From the NCBI GenBank assembly GCA_910579265.1, contig CAJTTE010000007.1:29321-93320 (forward strand): a DNA stretch of 64,000 nucleotides. Direction: 5' to 3'. Position 1 is the first letter of the stretch; every line of letters begins with the position of its first letter. This document shows positions 1 through 8,137 of the stretch, in pieces. The stretch comes from an uncultured Ruminiclostridium sp. (GTDB lineage: Bacteria; Bacillota; Clostridia; Oscillospirales; Ruminococcaceae). The notes beneath the pieces are model-generated. The model was not told where the DNA came from. It made no database searches and saw only the letters and a list, made by a program, of their open reading frames with translations. A program made the translations under genes and the position numbers.

Positions 1-837
1 ACAGTTGTAATAAAAATATTCGTAACCCTCCTTAGGCTCGTTCAGCTTTTCCCAATCAGGTCTATGCCAGATAAAACTGCATTTATCCTCCGTTTCGCTT
101 ATTATCTCAATATATGTCCTATACATAAACGGAGTAAAATTCCAAAGAGGAAGACTCCAAACATCTATATAAGAAACTCCGTTTTCCTTCATAAAGCATT
201 TTCTTGGTATTCCCTTGGGAGCATAGAAGTCTTTAATGGAATTTTCGGTATAAGTTTCCGCCCCAAGATCATAAATTTCCTGTATATCGGTAAAATACTC
301 TAATGACAGAGGATAAATGGGCTTATCGGGATAATAGGGATTTTTGTAATTCTCTGAATAATAAGGGTTAGCCTTGTCAGCATCCCAAAAAAGATGCGGC
401 GAAAATGTGTCTACAAATATCACGTTTTTATTTGCAAGAGCGATTATAGCGTCGGTGGTGTTCATATTTGAAACATCTGCCGAAACTATCTCGTCAAAAT
501 TCTTGGCAGCCTCAGCGAAAGAATAAACAGGTATCCATTCAGAGGGAACGATTTTATCATCTGGGAATTCGCGGATTTCAAATTCCGAATTTATGTCATC
601 GGTTACGTTTGGTATTTCTTCTGTGACTTTTGCCGTCTCTGTGGTATCTGTTGTTTCGTCAGTCTTTGTAGTTCCCGTTGCTTCTGTGTTTTTCACGGTT
701 TCCGAAGTATAAACCGTACTCGTTAAAGACGATTCCGTATTGAGATCGGGCGGCTCGTTTTCACTGTTTTCACAGCCGCAAAGCATAATAGCGGCCGCCA
801 TGCCTAACATATAAATTTTGGTTTTAATATTCTCCAT
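1..837 (-). CDS. Putative lipoprotein, paralog A (C-terminus beyond window)
   Basis: The frame reads open from the start at 837 to the left edge, so the C-terminus is missing. The product starts MENIKTKIYMLG, followed by a short hydrophobic segment and a lipobox ending CGC, so it is predicted to be lipid-anchored outside the membrane. A Thr/Glu-rich linker (residues ~30-75) precedes a globular domain rich in Tyr and Trp. It is a close tandem paralog of the gene at 966-1895. The two agree almost base for base over the last ~100 visible bases and diverge in the linker and around residues 215-235. The GGAGG ribosome site favours the second of two ATGs. Function unknown. It lies last in the radical SAM/peptidase operon. 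Confidence 0.8.
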   Translation of the reverse strand, partial: MENIKTKIYMLGMAAAIMLCGCENSENEPPDLNTESSLTSTVYTSETVKNTEATGTTKTDETTDTTETAKVTEEIPNVTDDINSEFEIREFPDDKIVPSEWIPVYSFAEAAKNFDEIVSADVSNMNTTDAIIALANKNVIFVDTFSPHLFWDADKANPYYSENYKNPYYPDKPIYPLSLEYFTDIQEIYDLGAETYTENSIKDFYAPKGIPRKCFMKENGVSYIDVWSLPLWNFTPFMYRTYIEIISETEDKCSFIWHRPDWEKLNEPKEGYEYFYYNC

Positions 838-852
838 AAACATAACCTCCGC

Positions 853-924
853 TTAAATATTCGCCCAACCGCTTGGATAATTCGAGAACTTGGCAAAAAA
901 TCTTTTAGCAAAGTCAACAACATT
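853..924 (-). pseudogene. Remnant of the 3' end of a C39-like peptidase gene
   Basis: Between the two lipoprotein genes, a minus-strand frame reads VVDFAKRFFAKFSNYPSGW and then stops at 853-855. It resembles the C-terminus of the neighbouring peptidase (KDFFDRFPSFPTTWGKDL) in the same position relative to a lipoprotein start. It looks like debris of a peptidase-lipoprotein duplication in which only the peptidase tail survived. Short and diverged, so the homology is an inference. Confidence 0.45.
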
Positions 925-965
925 CATCTTTTACCTTACCGGCATTTCAAGAACTCCATTAGTCT

Positions 966-1895
966 TTAAATTAAACTGTAGCCTTCAACGTAAACCTTGC
1001 TTAGCTTCCATGAACCGTTTTCATATACGGCTTCGCAGTTACAGTTGTAATAAAAATATTCGTAACCCTCCTTAGGCTCGTTCAGCTTTTCCCAATCGGG
1101 TCTATGCCAGATAAAACTGCATTTATCCTCCGTTTCGCTTATTATCTCAATATATGTCCTATACATAAACGGAGCAAAATTCCAAATAGGAAAACCCCAA
1201 ACATCTACATAAAAAGCATCGTTTTCTTTCATAAATGGATTTGTAGGAGTATACCATTTTTTTAGTTTTTCTTCGGTATAAGTTTCTGCCCCAAGATCAT
1301 AAATTTCCTGTATATCGGTAAAATATTCTAATGACATAGGATATATGGGCTTATCGGGATAATAGGGATTTTTGTAATTTTCTGAATAATAAGGGTGATC
1401 CATGTCCGCATCCCAAAAAAGATATGATACAAATGAGTCTGTGAATATAACGTTTTTATTTGCAAGAGCGATTATAGCGTCGGCGGTGTTCATATTTGAA
1501 ACATCTGCCGAAACTACCTTGTCAAAATTCTTGGCAGCCTCAGCGAAAGAATAAACAGGTATCCATTCAGAGGGAACAATCTTATCATCGGGAAATTCAC
1601 GTACCTCAAAATAAGTGCTTGGGTCAAAAATTTCACTTGGTACTCCTCCACCGGGTTTTGTTTCTTCCGTGGTTTCCTCTGCTTCAGTGATTTCGGTTGG
1701 TTCCGTAACTTTTATGGTTTCCGCAGTGGTTTCGGCTGCTTGTGTGTTTTTCACGGTTTCCGAAGTAAAAACCGCACTCGTTAAAGATGATTCCGTATTG
1801 AGATCGGGCGGCTCGCTTTCACTGTTTTCACAGCCGCAAAGCATAATGGCGGCCGCAATGCCCAACATATAAATTTTGGTTTTAATATTCTCCAT
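966..1895 (-). CDS. Putative lipoprotein, paralog B
   Basis: About 309 residues. The N-terminus MENIKTKIYMLGIAAAIMLC carries a hydrophobic signal and a lipobox with acceptor Cys in LCGC. A Thr/Glu-rich linker (~35-85) probably extends the globular domain away from the membrane. The rest is Tyr/Trp-rich with no motif I recognise. The start at 1895 is eight bases after AAAGGAGG; the in-frame ATG six bases upstream is too close to that site. The gene overlaps the end of the peptidase gene by 14 bases, implying translational coupling. Its copy lies immediately downstream at 1-837. Probably a secreted partner or substrate of the operon's peptidase, but that is inferred only from context. Confidence 0.85.
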   Translation of the reverse strand: MENIKTKIYMLGIAAAIMLCGCENSESEPPDLNTESSLTSAVFTSETVKNTQAAETTAETIKVTEPTEITEAEETTEETKPGGGVPSEIFDPSTYFEVREFPDDKIVPSEWIPVYSFAEAAKNFDKVVSADVSNMNTADAIIALANKNVIFTDSFVSYLFWDADMDHPYYSENYKNPYYPDKPIYPMSLEYFTDIQEIYDLGAETYTEEKLKKWYTPTNPFMKENDAFYVDVWGFPIWNFAPFMYRTYIEIISETEDKCSFIWHRPDWEKLNEPKEGYEYFYYNCNCEAVYENGSWKLSKVYVEGYSLI

Positions 1896-2760
1896 AAACA
1901 TAGCCTCCTTTTAAATCTTTACCCCATGTAGTTGGAAAGCTTGGAAACCGGTCAAAAAAATCCTTAAGGGTTGAAAAGGTTTTTTGAACTGAATCCAAAA
2001 CAATATAATCGGAAAGATTATTCCCGCAGTTTTTGTACCCCACAACAAGCACCATATGGTCCGTTGTACCTTTGCCTGCGCCGACAAGAATAGGATTTTG
2101 ATTGTTAAGATTCCTTTTGGCTATTCTTCTGATATCGTCTTGAGTTGTGGTCGTTTTCATTGCAGCCAGCCATACAGTAAGTCCTTTTTCTCCCCAATAT
2201 CGTGCAGTCATTTCATTCAGATAAACGGTAGGATCATAATCCGCTCCCTTATATTTATAAAGCCCCGATATTGAGGAAAGCAGAGTGCATTTTAAAGAAT
2301 TTGTGTTGGGATTCCCGTTTTCCAAATAATACTGATAATACAGCGGAACGGCATAGTTTACTCCCTTGTACTTGCCGTTTGGGAAATACCACATATTGAA
2401 TATTACATCTTTATTGCTTCCGATTTGCGGATTGGGTGTTTGCTCAGACGGGTCGACATATTTCTCGTAATCAAAGCCAAGGTCGGAGCATTTAACATAG
2501 CCGATTTTAAGATCATCGCCCAAATAAGGGAATTTCACCCAATAATCATAACTGCAAAAAACCAGCTCGGTAATGGGATACCTGTCAGTGGAAACTACGG
2601 GCGCGGAAAATGTATATACAATATTGGACCTGGTGTCGGGATGACTGTATGTGACAGTGTCCTGTGTGGGAACGCAAAGTATTGCCGATGAAAATTTCTT
2701 TACAATGATTATGTAAGGGAATTGCAGATTGAATGATTGAGCATAAGCGTCGTTGTCCAT
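1882..2760 (-). CDS. SH3-like plus C39-type papain-fold peptidase
   Basis: A 292-residue protein in two parts. Residues ~20-95 resemble a bacterial SH3 domain (WVKFPYLGDDLKIGYVKCSDL). Residues ~130-285 resemble the C39-like papain fold. The candidate nucleophile is the Cys in SLKCTLLSS; the general-base His is in DHMVLVVGY and the Asp in YIVLDSVQ. The Cys context is less canonical than the usual GCGPT, so activity is uncertain. No signal peptide is obvious. An AGGAGG site precedes the ATG. It sits between the radical SAM gene and the lipoproteins and overlaps the latter. A peptidase or a transglutaminase-like cell-wall amidase are both possible. Confidence 0.7.
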   Translation of the reverse strand: MDNDAYAQSFNLQFPYIIIVKKFSSAILCVPTQDTVTYSHPDTRSNIVYTFSAPVVSTDRYPITELVFCSYDYWVKFPYLGDDLKIGYVKCSDLGFDYEKYVDPSEQTPNPQIGSNKDVIFNMWYFPNGKYKGVNYAVPLYYQYYLENGNPNTNSLKCTLLSSISGLYKYKGADYDPTVYLNEMTARYWGEKGLTVWLAAMKTTTTQDDIRRIAKRNLNNQNPILVGAGKGTTDHMVLVVGYKNCGNNLSDYIVLDSVQKTFSTLKDFFDRFPSFPTTWGKDLKGGYVYGEY

Positions 2761-2842
2761 AAATTTAATCCTCCTAAACTGATTTTTTATTAGATTAGGG
2801 GCGCCTCCCCTATTGAATTTTTTTCACCTTTAATCTTAAATG

Positions 2843-3592
2843 TCATCGGCGCAAGGCTCTTAAATAATTCTCTCTTCTCGCATCCATTTTCTGCATAAAC
2901 TCGATATCCATAAAATCCAAAAGCCCCAGCATTCCGCCGCAGGTGGGACATTCCTTGGTCATATCTCTCATCAGCGGCGGCGCCATATTGAAGATATTGT
3001 CCTTGTCCTTTCCCCAATACGCATAACAATAGCCTTGTACTCCCGATGAACCTACAATGGTCCAGCTTGTGAAAAAAGTGTTGATTTTTCGTTCATGCTG
3101 CTCCGGATCGTCTTCGTCAATAAAATCGGGATCGCCGAAACGCTTATACTCTATGCACCTGTACGGGATATTTTTTTCCTTGCAGTATTCGGCCTTTTCC
3201 CGCCAGCAATCCTTGGGATTTTTTGTTATGAGCATATAGTCGCAGTAATGCGGAGGATTTTCAAGACTTGTTTGCCTGTGCCAGCCTGCAAGCCGGATAA
3301 AGGTTTCGGTTTTGGGAATGGGCATAGTACCGTTTGTTCTTATTATCCCGTAATAGCCCCTTTCGCTCAGCTCTTGGATCAACTCGGAAATCTGAGGGTA
3401 CAGTCCGGGTTCTCCGCCGCTTATTTCCAAAAACCATTCATAGGGATTCGTATACCTTTCCATCCACCGGAATATGATTTCATTGTTTAAACGGTTTCGT
3501 TCATCATCTATTGGATAAGTCCATTTCCTGTTAGGGCAATGCTCACAGCTCAGATTGCACGAGGATATGGGATTTAGTGTAAGCAGATTCAT
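2843..3592 (-). CDS. Radical SAM domain protein
   Basis: A 249-residue protein with the hallmark CNLSCEHC (CX3CX2C) near residues 13-20, which ligates the 4Fe-4S cluster that cleaves S-adenosylmethionine. EISGGEPGLY supplies the GGE motif that contacts the SAM amino group. A second Cys group near the C-terminus (CYAYW and CPTCGG, ~residues 190-220) could bind an auxiliary cluster or zinc; it is not a full SPASM pattern. The substrate is unknown. It is the first gene of an operon with a near-perfect promoter (3642-3670) and a GGAGGG ribosome site, followed by a peptidase and lipoproteins. No obvious precursor-peptide ORF was found beside it. Confidence 0.85.
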   Translation of the reverse strand: MNLLTLNPISSCNLSCEHCPNRKWTYPIDDERNRLNNEIIFRWMERYTNPYEWFLEISGGEPGLYPQISELIQELSERGYYGIIRTNGTMPIPKTETFIRLAGWHRQTSLENPPHYCDYMLITKNPKDCWREKAEYCKEKNIPYRCIEYKRFGDPDFIDEDDPEQHERKINTFFTSWTIVGSSGVQGYCYAYWGKDKDNIFNMAPPLMRDMTKECPTCGGMLGLLDFMDIEFMQKMDARRENYLRALRR

Positions 3593-3641
3593 TTCGCGCC
3601 CTCCGTTTAGTAACAGGAAAATTTTTTTATCTTTAAATTTT

Positions 3642-3670
3642 ATTATATGCCTTTAATCTTCGAATGTCAA
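3642..3670 (-). promoter_or_regulatory. Sigma-A type promoter of the radical SAM operon
   Basis: On the minus strand TTGACA (3665-3670), a 17-base spacer, then TATAAT (3642-3647): an exact consensus match ~50 bases upstream of the start codon. Confidence 0.85.
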
Positions 3671-3757
3671 GCTTAATTTCGTGTGAATTTTAAAACCGTA
3701 AAATCTTTTTTGCTAATTCCGATTTAAACAAAATTTCATTTTCACCTTTTTATCGCA

Positions 3758-3940
3758 TTATGCTTTAAAGAACCCGAAATTCAATTGCAGCTTTATTACA
3801 TTTCTGTTGCAAATATTACTGATACTATAATCAAAAATGAATGTCTCCCGCCTTTTGCTGTATGTAAAAGGCACAGCCTTATTAGGAGGCGGAGTCCATA
3901 CCGGGTTTTCGCCCTGAATTTTTTCATAAATTCGGGGCAT
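3758..3940. repeat. Degenerate family C repeat (no credible gene)
   Basis: A 60-codon minus-strand frame exists here, but its content is repeat-like. GCCTTTT and AAAAGGC form an inverted pair around GCTGTATGT, and the same motif recurs as CCTTTTGC/GCAAAAGG at ~10374-10392. The bases that follow on the minus strand are also alike (CGGGAGAC versus TGAGCAAC, then a GATTATA/GATTAAA tract). I read this as a decayed copy of a dispersed repeat. The rest of 3593-4086 holds only the promoter above and the terminator below. Confidence 0.4.
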
Positions 3941-3963
3941 TGCCCTTCATTGAATCATCCTTA

Positions 3964-4006
3964 AAAACAGGGGATCGTACAGATAATTTTTATCTGTACG
4001 ATCCCC
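3964..4006 (-). terminator. Intrinsic terminator of the TetR-family gene
   Basis: A perfect 17-bp stem: 3970-3986 (GGGGATCGTACAGATAA) pairs with 3990-4006, with a 3-base loop. On the minus strand it is followed by TGTTTTTA, as expected for rho-independent termination after the gene ending at 4087. Confidence 0.9.
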
Positions 4007-4086
4007 GTAATACTTATCTTTTTATTTAACCTCAAAGCCTGTATGAAATCAGAAGCATGCCTGATTTTTACATAAGTCCTGTTACG

Positions 4087-4644
4087 CTAACATTCCCGGC
4101 TTCTCCTGAACATCTCCTCCACCATACCCTTGCGCAAAGCGCAAAGCCGCCTGAACGCACCGCATATATCCAGCTTCATACCCGTGTTGAGCCATTCCAC
4201 GATAACACCGAAAAGCTCGCACTTGTAAAACATTATCATAAGCTCCTTGTCCCCCTCCTTAACGGGTGCGTCGGGGAATACAGTGGAAAAATACGTTGCC
4301 GCAACATATTGGCATATATTCAGCAGATACTGAATATACAAGTCACGGTTGGCGGAATTGTAAATGTGGTATACGGCCTTTTTGTTGTCAAGAATAAACT
4401 GCACCGCAGCATTAAAGCCGTCCTCAATGGAATCTATGGTGGAATATTCTGAGATTATCCTGTCCGCCTCGTCGGTAATTATTTCCTCCACCAAGGCGGG
4501 CATATCCGCAAAGTGATAGTAAAAGGAATTTCTGTTTATTCCGCAGTCCTCCACAATATCCTTAACGGTTATCTGATTTATGGGCCGCTGATTCAAAAGC
4601 TTTACAAAGGACTGCTTTATAGCTGAACGAGTGAAATTAGGCAT
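4087..4644 (-). CDS. TetR/AcrR family transcriptional regulator
   Basis: 185 residues. The N-terminal ~50 residues give the TetR helix-turn-helix (ITVKDIVEDCGINRNSFYYHF), with the usual tyrosine pair before the ligand-binding half. The remaining helical part is of the TetR C-terminal type found in DhaS-like activators and repressors. The first helix (IKQSFVKLLNQRPINQITVK) is characteristic of that branch. It stands alone between the radical SAM operon and ileS, with its own terminator. A 12-bp palindrome at 4666-4677, just upstream of its GAGGT ribosome site, is a candidate autoregulatory operator. Target genes and ligand are unknown. Confidence 0.85.
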   Translation of the reverse strand: MPNFTRSAIKQSFVKLLNQRPINQITVKDIVEDCGINRNSFYYHFADMPALVEEIITDEADRIISEYSTIDSIEDGFNAAVQFILDNKKAVYHIYNSANRDLYIQYLLNICQYVAATYFSTVFPDAPVKEGDKELMIMFYKCELFGVIVEWLNTGMKLDICGAFRRLCALRKGMVEEMFRRSREC

Positions 4645-4665
4645 AGTGTTGACCTCATAAAAATT

Positions 4666-4677
4666 AGAATATATTCT
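4666..4677. promoter_or_regulatory. Candidate TetR operator
   Basis: Perfect palindrome AGAATATATTCT, 22 bases upstream of the TetR-family start codon. The position suits autoregulation; the length is short and AT-rich, so chance cannot be excluded. Confidence 0.3.
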
Positions 4678-4754
4678 TATGCTGATTTTCTTTAAAACCG
4701 TTGGGTTAGTGCTTCGGGCACAATCCTTTTTTGAGCCGTAAGTGCTGCGTTAAT

Positions 4755-4934
4755 TTAAGGCAACACCGCACAATGACCGCCTGACGGCTTTGCGTGCGAC
4801 TTGCTTGCATATTTTCCGTCATCTTACACAAATTCTCCTTGAAATACGTCAGTATTCCTGCGTCGAATTTATGCAAGCTGACGAAAAATCTGACTGCGCA
4901 ATTCATACGCAATCATTGTGCGGTGCTGCCTTAA
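4755..4934 (+). repeat. Family A MITE-like element, copy 1
   Basis: Exactly 180 bp from TTAA to TTAA. The left end TTAAGGCAACACCGCACAAT and the right end, its inverted complement with one mismatch, form ~22-bp terminal inverted repeats. The interior carries CTTGCATA and TATGCAAG as a further inverted pair. It lies downstream of ileS. Open frames crossing it are repeat sequence, not genes. Confidence 0.9.
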
Positions 4935-4947
4935 AAACGGATTTTTA

Positions 4948-7900
4948 TCAAAGCTTTTCTACTCCAAGGGTTACCTTTTCGCCGTTAATATCCCATTCTG
5001 CGGTATATCCCGCCGTTTTGTCAAGCACAAATTCCTCTGTAAGGGTATTTTCGGCAATTTCCTCTTTTCCCTTAGTAATAACTTCCTTAATCTTTGCATT
5101 ATCGCCGCAGTAAACTCTGATATTGTCCATAACCTCAAAGCCTGCGTCCTTGCGCATAGTCTGTATCTTGCTGATTATCTCGCGCACAAAGCCCTCTTCA
5201 ATAAGCTCCTCGGTAAGCTGCGTGTTCAATACAACTGTATAGCCTCTGTCCGCCTCAACAGCATAGCCCTCCTTTTGAGAAACGCTGATTAACAGCTCCT
5301 CCTCGGTAAGCTTAATATCGCCTGTTGAAATAGTAACGGTCATAACTCCCGTATTTTTCAGCTCTGCCATTGCCCTTGCTCCGTCCGCCTCTGCAAGAGC
5401 GGTTCTCACCTCGCCCAGCTGCTTTCCGTACTTTGCGCCAAGAAGCTTTAACTGGGGCTTAAAGCTGTAAACGGTAAATCCGGAGGTATCCTCAACAAAC
5501 TTTATTTCCTTAACATTAAGCTCCTGCGCCACAATTTCCGCAAACATAGGCTCAAGGGTATGCTCCGACTGAACCAAAACCTGAGACAGGGGCTGACGGC
5601 TCTTTATAGACGCACTGTTTCTTGCGGCAAGACCCAAAGTTTTTATTTGAAGCACAGCCTCCATATTCGCTTCAAGCTCAGGGTCAATAAGAGCTTCATT
5701 AGCGGTGGGAAAGCTGCAAAGATGAACGCTTTCGGGTGCCGTTTTGTCATTTGTGCAGACTAAGTTTCGGTAAATATCCTCGGCGATAAATGGAGTCATG
5801 GGGGCGGTAAGTCCCGCCACGGTAACCAAAGCTACATACAAGGTCATATAGGCGTTGATCTTGTCTTGTGTAAGCTCCTTCTGCCAGAATCTTTCCCGGT
5901 TTCTTCTCACATACCAGTTTGACATTTCGTCCACAAAATCCTGCAAAGCCTTTGCCGCTTCGGGAATACGGTATTCCGCTAGGTTTTCGTCAACCGTTTT
6001 TATAAGCGTATTAAGCCTTGACAAAAGCCACTTATCCATAATGGGAAGCTTTTCGGGGTCAAGATCGTATTTTTCTGCGTCAAAATTATCTATATTGGCA
6101 TACAGTACAAAAAATGCGTAGGTGTTCCAGAGAGTGGATAGATACTTTCTCTGTCCCTCGGTAACTGCTTTTCCCGAAAAACGTTTGGGGAGCCACGGAG
6201 CACTGTTGGTGTAGAAGAACCATCTTACCGCATCGGAGCCGTAGGTTTCCAATGCCTCAAAGGGATCCACTGTATTACCCAAATGCTTGGACATTTTTCG
6301 TCCCTGTTCGTCTTGTACCAAACCTAAAACAAGCACGTTTTTAAAGGGTGCTTTGTCAAACACAAGGGTGGATATGGCAAGAAGCGAGTAGAACCAGCCT
6401 CTTGTCTGATCCACTGCTTCGGAAATGAAATCCGCAGGGAACTGGGACTCAAACAGCTCCTTATTTTCAAAGGGATAGTGATGCTGCGCAAAAGGCATTG
6501 AACCGCTGTCAAACCAGCAGTCTATCACCTCGGGAACACGCTTCATCTCCTTGCCGCACTTGGGGCAGGTAATGGTTACGGCGTCAATAAAGGGCTTATG
6601 CAGCTCGATATTATCGGGACAGTTTTTGCTCATGGACTTTAATTCTTCGATGCTGCCTACGGCATGACGGTGACCGCATTCGCATTCCCATATATTAAGG
6701 GGAGTACCCCAATAGCGGTTGCGGCTGAGCGCCCAATCCTGAGCATTGGCTATCCAATCGCCGAAACGGTTTTTGCCCACGCTTTCGGGAATCCAATTTA
6801 CCGTTTCGTTATTGGCGATCATCTTGTCTCTTACATCGGACATTTTGATAAACCAGCTGTTTCTTGCATAGTAAATAAGGGGAGTGTCGCACCGCCAGCA
6901 GAAGGGATAGCTGTGTTCAAAAGCAGGTGCGCTGAACAGCAGCCCTCTTTCCTTCAGATTCTTTAACACTTCCTTGTCTGCGTCCTTGCAGAACATACCT
7001 GCCCAAGGAGTTTCCGCCGTCATCTCGCCCTTTGAGTTAACCAGCTGTACCAATGGAAGACCGTAATTTCTTCCCACGTTGGCGTCGTCTTCGCCGAAGG
7101 CGGGAGCAATGTGAACGATACCCGTACCGTCCGTAAGAGTTACATAGGTATCACAGGTAACATACCAGCATTTTTCCTTTGGGGATACAAAGTCAAACAG
7201 CGGCTCATATTCCTTATATTCAAGCTCTTTACCCTTATACCGTTCAAGAATTTCCCAGCCCTCGGGCAAAACGGCGGAAACAAGAGCCTCAGCCATATAA
7301 TAGATATATTCATCGCTTTTTACCTTAACATAGATTTCATTCGGGTTTACGCAAAGTGCCACATTAGAGGGCAGTGTCCAGGGAGTGGTCGTCCAGGCAA
7401 GGAAATAAGCGTCCTCGCCCTTTGCCTTAAATCTTGCGATAGCTGATTTTTCCTTAACATCCTTATAGCCCTGAGCAACCTCGTGAGATGAAAGGGGAGT
7501 GCCGCAGCGTGGGCAGTAAGGAACAATCTTAAAGCCCTTGTAAAGCAGCCCTTTTTCCCAGATTTTCTTTAACGCCCACCATTCGGACTCAATAAAGTTA
7601 TTGTCATAGGTAACATAGGGGTCGTCCATATCTGCCCAGAAGCCTACCGTGCGGGAAAAATCCTCCCACATTCCCTTGTATTTCCAAACGCTTTCCTTGC
7701 ACTGTGCGATAAAGGGTTCAAGACCGTATTCCTCGATTTGCTCCTTGCCGTCAAGTCCCAGCTTTTTTTCAACCTCCAGCTCAACGGGCAGTCCGTGAGT
7801 GTCCCAGCCTGCCTTGCGGGGAACAAATGCGCCCTTCATTGCGTGATAGCGGGGGATCATATCCTTAAAGGCTCTTGTTTCAACGTGTCCTATATGTGGC

Positions 7901-8058
7901 TTTCCGTTGGCAGTGGGAGGACCGTCATAGAAAACATAGGACTTATCCTCCTTGTGAACCTCCATGGATTTTTCAAAAATTCCGTTATCGTTCCAAAACC
8001 TTTCGATTTTCTTCTCCCTTTCCACAGGGGAGATCGAGGAGTTTACTTTTTCGTACAT
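4948..8058 (-). CDS. ileS: Isoleucyl-tRNA synthetase
   Basis: 1036 residues, class I aminoacyl-tRNA synthetase charging tRNA-Ile in the cytoplasm. The HIGH motif is in GPPTANGKPHIGHVE (~residues 46-60), and the KMSKS-loop variant is KMSKHLGN (~residue 588). Zinc-type Cys pairs CPRCG and CPKCG lie in the connective domain, and WTTTPWTLPSN marks the editing domain. The length and the KMSKH form fit the eukaryote-like type 2 IleRS rather than the ~930-residue type 1. Type 2 enzymes are generally insensitive to mupirocin; that is family knowledge, not seen here. A GGAAGG ribosome site precedes the ATG. No T-box was found in its upstream region. Confidence 0.97.
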   Translation of the reverse strand: MYEKVNSSISPVEREKKIERFWNDNGIFEKSMEVHKEDKSYVFYDGPPTANGKPHIGHVETRAFKDMIPRYHAMKGAFVPRKAGWDTHGLPVELEVEKKLGLDGKEQIEEYGLEPFIAQCKESVWKYKGMWEDFSRTVGFWADMDDPYVTYDNNFIESEWWALKKIWEKGLLYKGFKIVPYCPRCGTPLSSHEVAQGYKDVKEKSAIARFKAKGEDAYFLAWTTTPWTLPSNVALCVNPNEIYVKVKSDEYIYYMAEALVSAVLPEGWEILERYKGKELEYKEYEPLFDFVSPKEKCWYVTCDTYVTLTDGTGIVHIAPAFGEDDANVGRNYGLPLVQLVNSKGEMTAETPWAGMFCKDADKEVLKNLKERGLLFSAPAFEHSYPFCWRCDTPLIYYARNSWFIKMSDVRDKMIANNETVNWIPESVGKNRFGDWIANAQDWALSRNRYWGTPLNIWECECGHRHAVGSIEELKSMSKNCPDNIELHKPFIDAVTITCPKCGKEMKRVPEVIDCWFDSGSMPFAQHHYPFENKELFESQFPADFISEAVDQTRGWFYSLLAISTLVFDKAPFKNVLVLGLVQDEQGRKMSKHLGNTVDPFEALETYGSDAVRWFFYTNSAPWLPKRFSGKAVTEGQRKYLSTLWNTYAFFVLYANIDNFDAEKYDLDPEKLPIMDKWLLSRLNTLIKTVDENLAEYRIPEAAKALQDFVDEMSNWYVRRNRERFWQKELTQDKINAYMTLYVALVTVAGLTAPMTPFIAEDIYRNLVCTNDKTAPESVHLCSFPTANEALIDPELEANMEAVLQIKTLGLAARNSASIKSRQPLSQVLVQSEHTLEPMFAEIVAQELNVKEIKFVEDTSGFTVYSFKPQLKLLGAKYGKQLGEVRTALAEADGARAMAELKNTGVMTVTISTGDIKLTEEELLISVSQKEGYAVEADRGYTVVLNTQLTEELIEEGFVREIISKIQTMRKDAGFEVMDNIRVYCGDNAKIKEVITKGKEEIAENTLTEEFVLDKTAGYTAEWDINGEKVTLGVEKL

Positions 8059-8137
8059 TGTTGTTTTTCCTTCCTTTCGTTAGTTTATAGTTAAAAATCA
8101 ATTGCAATGCAACTAAAATCTCAGTTATAAGCTGATA

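Noticed and set aside
2843..3592. Radical SAM protein as a RiPP (sactipeptide-type) maturase
   Set aside because: No precursor peptide ORF, no full SPASM Cys pattern and no ABC exporter nearby; left as a generic radical SAM protein.
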